Origin: Terriglobia bacterium
Lineage (GTDB): Bacteria; Acidobacteriota; Terriglobia; Bryobacterales; Bryobacteraceae
Length of the DNA: 64,000 bases
Direction of reading: 5' to 3'
NCBI GenBank assembly: GCA_020073365.1
Contig: JAIQFL010000001.1
Span: 33,315 to 97,314 of the forward strand
Shown here: positions 1-8,377 of the stretch, piece by piece
Position numbering within the stretch: position 1 is the first letter of the stretch
Layout of the letters: each line of letters opens with the position of its first letter
Notes under the pieces: model-generated
Told to the model about the DNA's origin: nothing
Database searches by the model: none
Seen by the model: only the letters and a program-made list of their open reading frames with translations
Program-made: the position numbers and the translations under genes

Positions 1-920
1 ACGCTGGGAGCAGTGGCCGGCACACCCTTCGCGGTCTGCGACGAGATCCGGTTCGAACCCGTGTCGCGCTGCAGCCGCTTCAAGTCGGCCCGCAGGTCGG
101 AAGCGTTTTGATACCGCAGGTCGCGGTTCTTCTCCAAGGCCTTGTCGATTATGCGCTCCAGCTCCGCGGACACTTCCGGACGCATACGCGACGGCGGAAC
201 CGGCGTGCTCTGCAGGATCGCCACAAACGTCATCGCCACGCTCTTGGCTGGGAACGGCAGCACGCCCGTCACCATCTCGTACAACACCACGCCAAAGCTG
301 AACAGGTCGGTGCGCGCGTCCAGTTCTTCGCCACGCGCCTGCTCTGGCGACATGTATGCCACCGTCCCAATCGTCGACCCAGGACTCGTGACCAGTTCGT
401 TCACGGCCACCGTCGCCATCTGGGAGTCCTGCGAAACATTTCCGCTGCCCCCTCCCAGCATCTTAGCCAGGCCGAAATCCAGCATCTTCACCTGGCCGCG
501 GTTCGTCACGAAGATGTTCGCCGGCTTGATGTCCCGATGCACGATCCCGCGGCTGTGAGCTGTGTCCAGCGCATCCACCACCTGGATGGCGATGTCCACC
601 ACCTCGTCCACTGACAGGTTCTTCTCGATGCGCGCCTTGAGCGTCTGCCCTTCCAGGCACTCCATCACCAGAAACGGACGTCCATCCGACTCGTCGATAT
701 CGTGCAGCGTGCAGATGCCGGGATGGTTCAGCGCCGAAACTGCCCGCGCTTCACGCTGGAATCGCTCCAGCGCCGAGCGGTCGCTCGCCAGTGCTTCCGG
801 CACGAACTTCAGCGCCACGGTGCGCCCCAGGCGCAGATCTTCGGCGCGATACACCACGCCCATGCCGCCTTTGCCGAGTGTGCTAAGAATCTTGTAGTGA
901 GAAACCGTCTTGCCGATCAC
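1..920 (-). CDS. Serine/threonine protein kinase, N-terminal part (cut by window edge)
   Basis: Hanks-type kinase that phosphorylates Ser/Thr on unknown targets. The reverse strand opens with GTG at 918-920 and reads [12 protein letters not shown], the usual start of acidobacterial kinases of this kind. Visible in order are the glycine loop GKGGMG (about residues 16-21), the ATP-binding Lys in VALKF (Lys38), the catalytic loop [14 protein letters not shown], and the activation-segment [13 protein letters not shown]. The kinase domain appears complete within about 270 residues. The protein continues past base 1, so its C-terminal sensor or membrane domain is not visible. No clear Shine-Dalgarno precedes the GTG. 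Family is certain; substrate and signal are unknown. Confidence 0.93.
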   Translation of the reverse strand, partial: MIGKTVSHYKILSTLGKGGMGVVYRAEDLRLGRTVALKFVPEALASDRSALERFQREARAVSALNHPGICTLHDIDESDGRPFLVMECLEGQTLKARIEKNLSVDEVVDIAIQVVDALDTAHSRGIVHRDIKPANIFVTNRGQVKMLDFGLAKMLGGGSGNVSQDSQMATVAVNELVTSPGSTIGTVAYMSPEQARGEELDARTDLFSFGVVLYEMVTGVLPFPAKSVAMTFVAILQSTPVPPSRMRPEVSAELERIIDKALEKNRDLRYQNASDLRADLKRLQRDTGSNRISSQTAKGVPATAPS

Positions 921-932
921 AGGAGTGTTTTC

Positions 933-1424
933 TCAGTGTAGCGGATAATCCTTCGCGCCCGGGAGCAGTCCATTGATCTTGAGCACCTTCAGGCCCTTGG
1001 GCACCTGGTCCGCATCCACAAACGCCACAGCTCCCGGCATGCCGGACACCAACTCCACCGCCATCTCATTAGAGTAGACGATTCTGGGGCCGCTCGCCGC
1101 CTCGGCGCGAAAAACCTTGGCGATCCAATACTGCCGGAACTGTGCTTCCGACATCTGGTAGATGGTTTTCAGCACTACGTCGCGCTCGCGCGCTCCCGGC
1201 GCGCGCACCAACAGTGTCACCCGCACGTTCGACGTCCAGAACTGCCGGTCGCCGAGAAACAGATGTCGAAGTTCGGCAAACGTCAGGTTGTCCACTGGCA
1301 CATCCGGCCGCACCACGATGGCGATATCGGAGCCTTGTGCCGTCCCACTCGCGGCGATGCTTGCCAGGCCCATCGCCGTGAGCAGCATCGCGCGTCTCGA
1401 AAAGAAGCCTCCCCTGTTTCTCAT
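933..1424 (-). CDS. PstS-like phosphate ABC-type substrate-binding protein
   Basis: A 163-residue secreted protein. The N-terminus is basic (MRNRGGFFSRRAM) and is followed by a hydrophobic stretch, consistent with a signal peptide whose RR might suit Tat or Sec export. The mature part resembles the small PstS-like periplasmic proteins: IAIVVRPDVPVDNLTFAELRHLFLG, then QFWTSNVRVTLLVR and a late MPGAVAFVDADQVPKGLKVLKING. It is much shorter than true PstS (about 320 residues), and no pstCAB genes are nearby. It lies just downstream of the porin gene on the same strand and is probably co-transcribed, so it may serve an envelope role other than phosphate uptake. Ligand is unknown. Confidence 0.75.
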   Translation of the reverse strand: MRNRGGFFSRRAMLLTAMGLASIAASGTAQGSDIAIVVRPDVPVDNLTFAELRHLFLGDRQFWTSNVRVTLLVRAPGARERDVVLKTIYQMSEAQFRQYWIAKVFRAEAASGPRIVYSNEMAVELVSGMPGAVAFVDADQVPKGLKVLKINGLLPGAKDYPLH

Positions 1425-1432
1425 GTGACGTC

Positions 1433-2758
1433 CTAGAAGGTAAAACTCGTCTGCCCGAAAAATCCGTAGAACGATGGACCATCGCGGCGAAAGTAGTTCC
1501 GGTACTCAAACTTGAAAGCGGCAAAGCTGGTGATGTCGTACCGCACCCCCAACGTCGACGCGTGGAAGGTCGGCACCACCGAACGAAAGATCGCGTCGGA
1601 CTTGGGCACGTGAATGTACTCGAAACGGTAGTATGGCTTCCACAGTTTCTGCAGCCACGGCAGCCGGTACGCCGTCTGCACATAAAACGCCTGGCTGTTG
1701 GATCCTGTCGCGCCGCTGATCGGTTGGTGGGTGATGTTGGCAAATTCCGCGATGAACTCGGGTGTCTCCTTCTGCCAGACCAGGTGCGCCGATTCGATCC
1801 ACTCGCGCGCCGCCGGCGCCGTTAGCGGGTTCAACTCATCGCGGTAGATGGACCCACCCACCTGCAAGCCGTACAGCGCGTCGGGCTTGACGAAGGCATT
1901 CGCCAGCCACGCCCGGTTGTTGTTGATGTCGCTGAAATCTCCGCCACGGCTGATCACCTGCCCGCGCCCGTTCCCCAGCCCCACCGCGTAGTTCAGGTTC
2001 AGACCGCCCGCCGGCGCCACCCCCTCAACCAGGCTGCCCACGAAGTGCACCGGAATGAAACTGCCGCCGAACTGGGTCATTTCCGGCCGGCTGATGGTGG
2101 TCTGCAGCCACTGCCCGTGATGGAACGCCGTATTCCAGTAGTTGATGGGTGTGTGGTACCGGCCGAATGACACTTTGAAATAATCGTTGGCGTCGTAGCG
2201 GATCATAATGCGCTCCACCTCGGCGTTGAAGCCGGCCGCCGGTGGCAACCCGGTGCCCGCGTCGGAGCGCGCCGTGAGCGTGACTTCGCCGAACATCGTC
2301 ACCTTGGGTGAAAGTGCGGAGCTCAAGTGCAGCGTGAACTGCCCTTCCTCGAAACCGCTGTGCGGCGACAGCAGCGTCTGCGCGCCAAAACCGGTGGCCG
2401 TGCTGTGGAGGTCGGTGGCCGAAAAATTCAGGTCGCTGAAACCAGCGATCTTTAACGAGGGATACACTGGCGCCGTTTCCGGACCCGCCGTCTGCGGCGC
2501 TGGCGCCTGGTCGTGCGATTGATGCATCGCCTGGGTAGCCGAACCGGCCGTCGCGGGTACCGGAGCGGCGCCTGCCCCCGGAGCCGCCGCATTGGCCGTG
2601 GGGTTCCCTTTCTCCAACTCCAACACGCGCTTTTCCAGCCCATCGATGCGAGCCAGCAGCTTTTCGATCAGTTCTTTCGTCGCTGGGTCGTTTGTCTGCG
2701 CGCCGGCCCACGGCGCCCCCATCGCAAGCATCACGAAAAGCAGTGAAATACGACTCAT
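1433..2758 (-). CDS. Outer-membrane porin-like protein with N-terminal coiled coil
   Basis: The chosen start (MSRISLLF) follows a good ribosome site (GAGGGGAG) and gives a clean signal peptide ending near AGA; the open frame extends upstream to 3001 but that part has no signal-like N-terminus. After the signal comes a short coiled coil (ELIEKLLARIDGLEKRVLELEKGN), then a Pro/Ala linker. The remaining 330 or so residues alternate polar and hydrophobic positions in the way of a beta-barrel, ending in the aromatic GFFGQTSFTF, with the C-terminal Phe typical of outer-membrane proteins. The coiled-coil plus barrel layout resembles phosphate-selective or OprP-type porins. It is followed by the PstS-like gene 8 bases away, so the two may cooperate in anion binding and uptake. 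Confidence 0.8.
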   Translation of the reverse strand: MSRISLLFVMLAMGAPWAGAQTNDPATKELIEKLLARIDGLEKRVLELEKGNPTANAAAPGAGAAPVPATAGSATQAMHQSHDQAPAPQTAGPETAPVYPSLKIAGFSDLNFSATDLHSTATGFGAQTLLSPHSGFEEGQFTLHLSSALSPKVTMFGEVTLTARSDAGTGLPPAAGFNAEVERIMIRYDANDYFKVSFGRYHTPINYWNTAFHHGQWLQTTISRPEMTQFGGSFIPVHFVGSLVEGVAPAGGLNLNYAVGLGNGRGQVISRGGDFSDINNNRAWLANAFVKPDALYGLQVGGSIYRDELNPLTAPAAREWIESAHLVWQKETPEFIAEFANITHQPISGATGSNSQAFYVQTAYRLPWLQKLWKPYYRFEYIHVPKSDAIFRSVVPTFHASTLGVRYDITSFAAFKFEYRNYFRRDGPSFYGFFGQTSFTF

Positions 2759-2995
2759 TGCACTCCCCTCGGTAGTCCAGTACTCACAGTTCGCAAGGCC
2801 GCGATTTGCATGATCGGCAGCGAATGTTCCAAAGCAGATTAGCACACAAAGGCGAACGGATTCCGCACTTCGTCGCGCAAACAACAACGGGACCCAGCGC
2901 CTCCGCGTCGTCCAGGGTTGGCACGGTCCAGGAATGACCCCGATCATGACGTCTGATCCGGCCCCTAAAATGCTCCAGACCGACTTGGCTACAAT

Positions 2996-4390
2996 ATGCA
3001 AGTGCAGTCCGGCAGTGGGGTCTATTATGCATTCATCGCGACAGTCTTCTTTATTTACTGGGCGTCGGCGGGTTCACGCCTCCTTCGATTAGCCGTCATC
3101 CTTTTCGCCAACTATCTCTTCTGCGCGCGCTACGGCTTGTTCTACGTCCTGCTGCTACCGGCCTGTTCCACGCTGGATTTCCTCATTGGCCTGGGCCTCA
3201 TGCGCTTCCAGCACGCGCCCGTCCGCAGGCTGTTGGTGGGATTCAGCATCGGCCTCAATCTCGCCCTACTGGCCGCCTCCCGTCACATGGGACTGTGGTT
3301 GAACCGCCACGCCACAGCCGCTTCCGGCTGGGACTGGGTTTTCCCCCTGGGCCTCTCGTTCTACATTTTTCAATCCCTCACGTACACCATTGACCTGTAT
3401 CGGCGCGACGGCGAGGGGACTTCGAGCCTCTTGAGTTATCTCTCGGCGGTTACTTTTTTCCCGACCGTTCAGGCCGGGCCCATCACGCGCGTAACCGAGC
3501 TCATCAAGCAATTCTCCGCCCGCCCAGCGCTGAGCCGGGTGGATGGCGGCCGGGCCTTTTTTCTGATCGGCATGGGCCTTTTGAAGAAAGCCCTGATTGC
3601 CGATTATCTGGCCGAGAGCCTCGTGAACCGGGTCTTCGATACTCCGAAACTGTACAGCGGCGCCGAGGCCCTGCTCGCTGTTTATGCCTATTCGCTGCAG
3701 TTGTACTACGACTTTTCCGGCTACACCGACATCGCCCGCGGCACGGCGATGCTGCTGGGGATCAGGCTGCCGATCAATTTCGACCGGCCGTACCTGTCCG
3801 CCAACCTCACGGAGTTCTGGCGGCGGTGGCACATCACGTTTTCCAACTGGCTGCGGGACTACCTGTTTTTCTCGCTTCCCGGCGCCCGCTCGAAGGTCAT
3901 GCCGTATATCAACCTGGTCATCACGATGGTGTTGGGAGGCCTCTGGCACGGCGTCGCCTGGACCTTCGCGATCTGGGGTCTTCTCCACGGCATGGCGCTG
4001 GCCGGTACACGCGCGTGGTTCGCCTGGCATGGCCGTCCGAAGCAGCCCGTCAGCCCCGTGCGACATGCCGTGGCGGTCTTCTGCACGTACCAGTTCGTCT
4101 GTCTCACCTGGGTCTTCTTCCGCGCGGGCAGCCTGGCGGATGCTCTGGCTATGCTGGGCCGTATTGCCTCCCTGACCATCGGCTTCGAAAACATCCCGGC
4201 CCTGCTCGCGGTCGTCCTGCTGCTCGCGGCCGCCGCCTTGTTCGTCAAAAAGACCTGGTACACGCGCGCTATGGAAACCTTCGCGGCCTGCCCGTTCTAC
4301 GTCCATGCGGCGACGCTGCTGGCGGTAGCGGTGGCCATCCAACTTCTGGGAGGGCGCGGCGGTACCCCGTTCGTCTACTCCCGGTTTTAG
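2996..4390 (+). CDS. MBOAT family membrane O-acyltransferase (AlgI/DltB-like)
   Basis: A 464-residue polytopic membrane protein with about ten hydrophobic segments. It carries the MBOAT signatures: FWRRWHITFSNWLRDYLF (His279) and GGLWHGVAW (His318, the catalytic histidine position). Relatives such as AlgI, PatA and DltB move acyl groups across the membrane onto exported polymers. It heads a plus-strand operon with two SGNH proteins, a carrier protein and a KAS III-like enzyme, with gaps of only a few bases. A TACAAT hexamer ends right before the ATG at 2996; if it is the -10 box, translation may instead begin leaderless at the GTG at 3002, two codons in. Polymer substrate is unknown. Confidence 0.93.
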   Translation: MQVQSGSGVYYAFIATVFFIYWASAGSRLLRLAVILFANYLFCARYGLFYVLLLPACSTLDFLIGLGLMRFQHAPVRRLLVGFSIGLNLALLAASRHMGLWLNRHATAASGWDWVFPLGLSFYIFQSLTYTIDLYRRDGEGTSSLLSYLSAVTFFPTVQAGPITRVTELIKQFSARPALSRVDGGRAFFLIGMGLLKKALIADYLAESLVNRVFDTPKLYSGAEALLAVYAYSLQLYYDFSGYTDIARGTAMLLGIRLPINFDRPYLSANLTEFWRRWHITFSNWLRDYLFFSLPGARSKVMPYINLVITMVLGGLWHGVAWTFAIWGLLHGMALAGTRAWFAWHGRPKQPVSPVRHAVAVFCTYQFVCLTWVFFRAGSLADALAMLGRIASLTIGFENIPALLAVVLLLAAAALFVKKTWYTRAMETFAACPFYVHAATLLAVAVAIQLLGGRGGTPFVYSRF

Positions 4391-4393
4391 ACC

Positions 4394-5782
4394 ATGCAAG
4401 GCTTCCCCCTCCAAACCGGTCTGACCATTGCGACGCTTGGCCTGCTCCTGGCGGGAACGCGATTGGTGGCGCCTGCGATCAAGGGTCCCGAGCCCGCGCA
4501 GTTCACCGCCATCGTGGATTTTGCGCCGGAGCGGGTCCCCCTCAGTCCCTTGAGCCGCCGCAGCGAGCCAGAGCCGCCGCCCGTTTCGAGAATCAAGCTC
4601 CGGGCGACTGCCACTCTGCTCGACGATTCCGCCGGCGCGTTGGACCATTTCTACCAGGCGCTCTGGCGGACTGAGAAGCGGGAGCAAGACGCGGCGAGCC
4701 AGAGCCCCGCAGTCACCCATATCGTCCACTACGGCGACTCGCCTACCACCGCGGACCTGATTACCGGAGACATACGCAGCCAGTTGCAGAAGCGCTTCGG
4801 CGACGCCGGCCACGGCTTTGTCCTGGTGGCCAAGCCGTGGGCCTGGTATCAACACACGGGCGTGCAGCTTTCGGCGTCGGGCTGGCAGATGTCGCCGGCC
4901 AGCCACTTCGAGGCGCATGACGGCATGTTCGGCCTGGGCGGCGTGAGCTTCGTCGGCTCCGGATCGGCTCACAGCAACATCGTCTTTCAGAATAAAGGCC
5001 ACTCCGCATTCGAAGTATGGTTCCTCCATCAACCCGGGGGTGGAGTGTTCACGCTCACGGCGGACGGGCGAACTCTGGGGCGTATCGACACGGCCGGAGA
5101 TTCGAAGTCGCCAGGTTTCGCCGCCTTCCGCGCCGAGCTCCCCGCGGACGAGTTGGAAATCCGCGTGGAGCAAGGAAGCGTCCGTCTGTTTGGGCTCTCG
5201 GCGGAGAAGACCGGGCCAGGCGTGGTCTACGACAGCCTGGGGCTCAATGGCGCATCCATCACCGTTCTGTCGCGCATGTTCAACCAGGCTCACTGGGCCG
5301 AGGAGCTGAGCCACCGCCATCCCGACCTGGTGATCGTCAACTACGGAACCAACGAGGCGGACTTTGCGGCCTTCGTCGACCGTCAATACGAGAAGGAACT
5401 GCGGGAAGCCATCCGGCGCATTCACGCCGCTGTGCCGGGTGCTTCGGTCCTGGTGATGGGCCCTATGGACCGCGGTCAGCGGGTTGGCGGTGGCGACGTT
5501 GAAACCATGCCGACCATTCCGCGCATCGTCGAGGTCCAGAAGCGTGTCGCGAAGGAGACGGGCTGCGGCTTCTTTGACACGTTCACGGCCATGGGCGGCG
5601 AAGGCACTATGGCGCGCTGGTACGCCGCTCAGCCGCGCCTGGTGTCGGCGGACTTCATCCACCCCTATCCGGCGGGCGGTAAAATGATCGCGACCATTTT
5701 CACGAAGGAGGTCGCCGCCGGGCTCAACCGCTTCAAATTGCGACAGACGGTCCAAAATCGGATCACAGGCGCGGTACGCTAG
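4394..5782 (+). CDS. SGNH/GDSL-type exported acyl-transfer or esterase protein (first of two)
   Basis: A 462-residue protein anchored or exported by an N-terminal hydrophobic segment (residues 9-22). SGNH blocks are visible: HYGDSPTTAD with nucleophile Ser116, NYGTNEAD carrying the Gly/Asn block, and DFIHPYPAG with Asp420 and His423. Between the Ser and Asn blocks lies a beta-rich region of about 150 residues (FGLGGVSF, QPGGGVFTLTADG) that looks like a carbohydrate-binding insertion of the AlgX/AlgJ/DltD kind; that comparison is inference. It starts 4 bases after the MBOAT gene. Paired with MBOAT proteins, such enzymes complete transfer of the acyl group to an extracytoplasmic polymer. Confidence 0.85.
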   Translation: MQGFPLQTGLTIATLGLLLAGTRLVAPAIKGPEPAQFTAIVDFAPERVPLSPLSRRSEPEPPPVSRIKLRATATLLDDSAGALDHFYQALWRTEKREQDAASQSPAVTHIVHYGDSPTTADLITGDIRSQLQKRFGDAGHGFVLVAKPWAWYQHTGVQLSASGWQMSPASHFEAHDGMFGLGGVSFVGSGSAHSNIVFQNKGHSAFEVWFLHQPGGGVFTLTADGRTLGRIDTAGDSKSPGFAAFRAELPADELEIRVEQGSVRLFGLSAEKTGPGVVYDSLGLNGASITVLSRMFNQAHWAEELSHRHPDLVIVNYGTNEADFAAFVDRQYEKELREAIRRIHAAVPGASVLVMGPMDRGQRVGGGDVETMPTIPRIVEVQKRVAKETGCGFFDTFTAMGGEGTMARWYAAQPRLVSADFIHPYPAGGKMIATIFTKEVAAGLNRFKLRQTVQNRITGAVR

Positions 5783-5786
5783 AAGA

Positions 5787-7118
5787 ATGCGACTGTGGCC
5801 CGGAGTGGTAACCGGAATGGTCGCGGCTGGTACGCTGCTTCTATTGGTTACCCCTTTCGAAGGCGCCACCAAGAAAAAGACGACACGCCGCGCCGCCCCG
5901 CCGTCTCCCAAGATCAGTCCCGCCGTCCGCGCGGCCTCCCTGCGGAAGGTGGAGGACTATCTCGAAGAGTCGACGCGGACGTTCGCCCAGCCCGGCGCTC
6001 TGGTGCCGGTGTTTGAGCAACTCCTCCGGCTCGGCTCGGAACCCAACAAGACCCCGGTCCACATTCTGCATTTCGGCGACTCCCACACCGCGGCCGACGA
6101 TTGGACGGGCGGATTGCGCGACCTGTTCAAGGAGCGGTTCGGAGACGGCGGATCCGGCTTCTCGCTTGCCGGGCACCCCTTTCTGGGCTACCGGCGCTTC
6201 GATGCACGCGGTGGTGGAACCAGCGGCTGGCAAAGCCAGGGCTTTCGCTCCGCTGCGGGCGACGGATATTTCGGACTCGGCGGGGTCAGCATTTCGACCG
6301 AGCGCGCCGGCGAGTCGGTCTATATCGACTCCGAATGCGATTTCCTCGAAATAGAATACCTGCAGCAACCCGGCGGCGGCGAACTGGCGCTTTACGATTC
6401 CGATCAGCGTCTGGAAGACTTTTCCACGGACGGAGAGCTCGCCCCCGGCTTCGTCCGTTACCAGACTCCTCCCGGACCGCACCGCTTCACGCTGCGCACG
6501 CTGAGCTCGCGTCCTGTCCGGCTTTTTGGCTGGGTGGCCGACAAGAGCGCGGGAGTCACTTACGAGGCCCTGGGCATCAATGGCGCGGAAGCCTCCGTGA
6601 TGCTTCGCTGGGACGAGAATATGTTGGCCACTTACTTGCAACGTCGTAGTCCAGGACTGATTGTGCTGGCATACGGTACCAACGAAGCGAGCGATCCGAA
6701 CTGGAATTCCGAGAGCTACCAGGCGATGTTTTCGGCTCTGCTCCAGCGGCTCCGCCGCGAGGCCCCGGCTGCGTCGATCCTGGTGCTCGGTCCCACCGAC
6801 CGATGGTACAGGTATCGGGGCGTCCTGCGCCCGTTGCCCGGTATCGACTACATCATTGCGGCCCAGCAGGACGCCTGCCGCGAGAATGCGTGCGCTTATT
6901 GGAATACCCGCGAGCGCATGGGCGGCAAGGGTTCCATGCGCGCGTGGGTATCCGCCGGTCTCGGCCAAATCGACTATGTTCACTTCACGTCGGCCGGATA
7001 CCGCCGCCTGGCCGCCGTGTTATTTGGGGATATCCTGCAGCAGTATCAGACATACAAGAAGACGCGCCTGGAGATAGCGGATCCGGTTTCCCATGGACAA
7101 GCGCACCAAGATCGTTAG
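5787..7118 (+). CDS. SGNH/GDSL-type exported acyl-transfer or esterase protein (second of two)
   Basis: A 443-residue paralogue of the preceding gene, starting 5 bases after it. It has an N-terminal hydrophobic segment (residues 8-22) followed by a basic tail KKKTTRR. SGNH blocks: HFGDSHTAAD (Ser99), AYGTNEAS, and DYVHFTSAGY (Asp396, His399). The shared middle region includes YFGLGGVSI and QQPGGGELALYD, matching the same points in its neighbour, so the pair arose by tandem duplication. Its 3' end overlaps the carrier-protein gene by 26 bases, implying coupled expression. One copy may transfer acyl groups and the other remove or relay them; the sequence does not decide this. Confidence 0.85.
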   Translation: MRLWPGVVTGMVAAGTLLLLVTPFEGATKKKTTRRAAPPSPKISPAVRAASLRKVEDYLEESTRTFAQPGALVPVFEQLLRLGSEPNKTPVHILHFGDSHTAADDWTGGLRDLFKERFGDGGSGFSLAGHPFLGYRRFDARGGGTSGWQSQGFRSAAGDGYFGLGGVSISTERAGESVYIDSECDFLEIEYLQQPGGGELALYDSDQRLEDFSTDGELAPGFVRYQTPPGPHRFTLRTLSSRPVRLFGWVADKSAGVTYEALGINGAEASVMLRWDENMLATYLQRRSPGLIVLAYGTNEASDPNWNSESYQAMFSALLQRLRREAPAASILVLGPTDRWYRYRGVLRPLPGIDYIIAAQQDACRENACAYWNTRERMGGKGSMRAWVSAGLGQIDYVHFTSAGYRRLAAVLFGDILQQYQTYKKTRLEIADPVSHGQAHQDR

Positions 7119-7326
7119 CATCCTCCAGCGCCTCGCCGAAAAGCCCATCGACCCCGCGCCCGACGAATCGCTCTTCGAGTCCGGCCTCCTGGATTCATTC
7201 ACTCTCACTGACTTGGTGACTGCCTTGGAATCGGAGTTTGGGATTCAAATCCCCGACTCCGACCTCACGCCGCGGAAATTCGATTCCATCGCGCGCATCG
7301 AGGCTTACGTCCAAAGCCGGTCCTGA
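7093..7326 (+). CDS. DltC-like acyl/peptidyl carrier protein
   Basis: A 77-residue acidic helical protein of the phosphopantetheine carrier family. The attachment motif is ESGLLDSFTLTD with Ser35; the GLLDS form resembles DltC (ELLDSFGTV, EGIIDSFQTV) more than fatty-acid AcpP (GADSLDTV). Length also suits DltC. It lies inside the MBOAT-SGNH operon, overlapping the second SGNH gene by 26 bases and ending 2 bases before the KAS III-like gene, so it is a strong candidate for the cytoplasmic acyl donor of the MBOAT protein. A phosphopantetheinyl transferase is not encoded nearby and would be supplied in trans. Confidence 0.88.
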   Translation: MDKRTKIVSILQRLAEKPIDPAPDESLFESGLLDSFTLTDLVTALESEFGIQIPDSDLTPRKFDSIARIEAYVQSRS

Positions 7327-7328
7327 CC

Positions 7329-8282
7329 ATGGCGTACCTGTGCGCGCTCGGCTGTTACCTGCCCCCACGGGTAGTGGACAACTCCGAGATCGCTGCGCTG
7401 GTGGGAGCCGATCCGGCCTGGATCTTGCAGGCGACCGGCATCGTCGAGCGGCGGTTCGCCGCGCCGGAGGAATCCGTCGCGACTCTCGGCACACGAGCGG
7501 CCAAGGACTGTCTGGAATCGGCGGGGGTCAGCGCGGCCGAAGTCGGCCTGATCCTCGTGTCCTGCGGGTCGAGCGAGCGCCGCTTTCCCGGACCCGCCAC
7601 GGAGATCGCCGCAGCCTTAGGGGCTCAGGGTATGCCGGCAGGCACGCCGGCGATCGACCTGCCGCTGGCCAGTGTCGGCTCGCTGTTCGGTCTCGCCCTG
7701 GCAGCCAGTCTCTGCCACGATTACCGCAACGTGCTGATCATTGGGACGGAGATCATGTCGCGCGTGGTCCGCCTGGACCCAACCGGACGCGACACCGCAA
7801 TCCTCTTTGGCGACGGCGCAGGCGCTTGCCTGGTCAGCGCAGAGACGGGTTTCGCCCGCATCGTCGATTCGGTGATGCATAGCGACGGGGAATTCGCGGG
7901 CGCCCTCCGCCTGGATCTCGATTCACCGCTCCACATGGAAGGCCGGACGATCATCCTGCAGGCGTCGCGAAAGCTGCCGCGCGCGATTACCGAAGTGCTG
8001 GACCGCAATCACACCAAGGCCGGCGAGGTGGGCACGTTCGTAATGCACCAGGCGAATCTGAACCTGATTACGCGCGTGGCGAAGGCTCTGGGCGTCCCGG
8101 AGTCGAAATTCTTCTGCAACGTCGAGCGATACGGCAACACGTCGTCAGCGTCGTTGTTGATTGCCGCTGCCGAGTGGTGGCGGGAATCGGGGCAGCGAAT
8201 AGAAGCCCCGATCGTCTTCGCGGCTTTCGGCGCGGGGTTGAATTGGGGCGCGCTGCTGGCGGTGCCGGTGGCGCCCGAGTAG
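7329..8282 (+). CDS. KAS III (FabH)-like enzyme with active-site Cys replaced by Ser
   Basis: A 317-residue thiolase-fold protein that aligns well with FabH: FGDGAGACLV, VMHQANLNLI with catalytic His240, RYGNTSSAS with Asn270, and a C-terminal AFGAGLNWGALL. At the nucleophile, FabH has PAFDVAAACAGF; here the codons read PAIDLPLASVGS, with Ser115 (AGT at 7671-7673) in place of Cys. Known family members lacking this Cys, such as DpsC, use Ser to transfer an acyl group from CoA to a carrier protein instead of condensing. Placement 2 bases after a DltC-like carrier gene suggests the same job here: loading the carrier. Specific acyl group unknown. Confidence 0.88.
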   Translation: MAYLCALGCYLPPRVVDNSEIAALVGADPAWILQATGIVERRFAAPEESVATLGTRAAKDCLESAGVSAAEVGLILVSCGSSERRFPGPATEIAAALGAQGMPAGTPAIDLPLASVGSLFGLALAASLCHDYRNVLIIGTEIMSRVVRLDPTGRDTAILFGDGAGACLVSAETGFARIVDSVMHSDGEFAGALRLDLDSPLHMEGRTIILQASRKLPRAITEVLDRNHTKAGEVGTFVMHQANLNLITRVAKALGVPESKFFCNVERYGNTSSASLLIAAAEWWRESGQRIEAPIVFAAFGAGLNWGALLAVPVAPE

Positions 8283-8377
8283 TGGGTCCATTTCCGAAAA
8301 AGGGAAGGCGATTCGCGATATGCTCGTTGGAGCGCGAAATGCAAAACGCCGAACTCTTCGCCAAAAGGATGCTTCCG

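Noticed and set aside
50..64. GGTTCGAACCC resembling a tRNA T-loop
   Set aside because: It lies in the kinase coding sequence and no acceptor or anticodon stem can be built around it.
3266..5911. 881-codon open frame on the minus strand
   Set aside because: Antisense to the MBOAT and SGNH genes; composition is Arg/Gly/His-rich with no family resemblance, a product of high GC.
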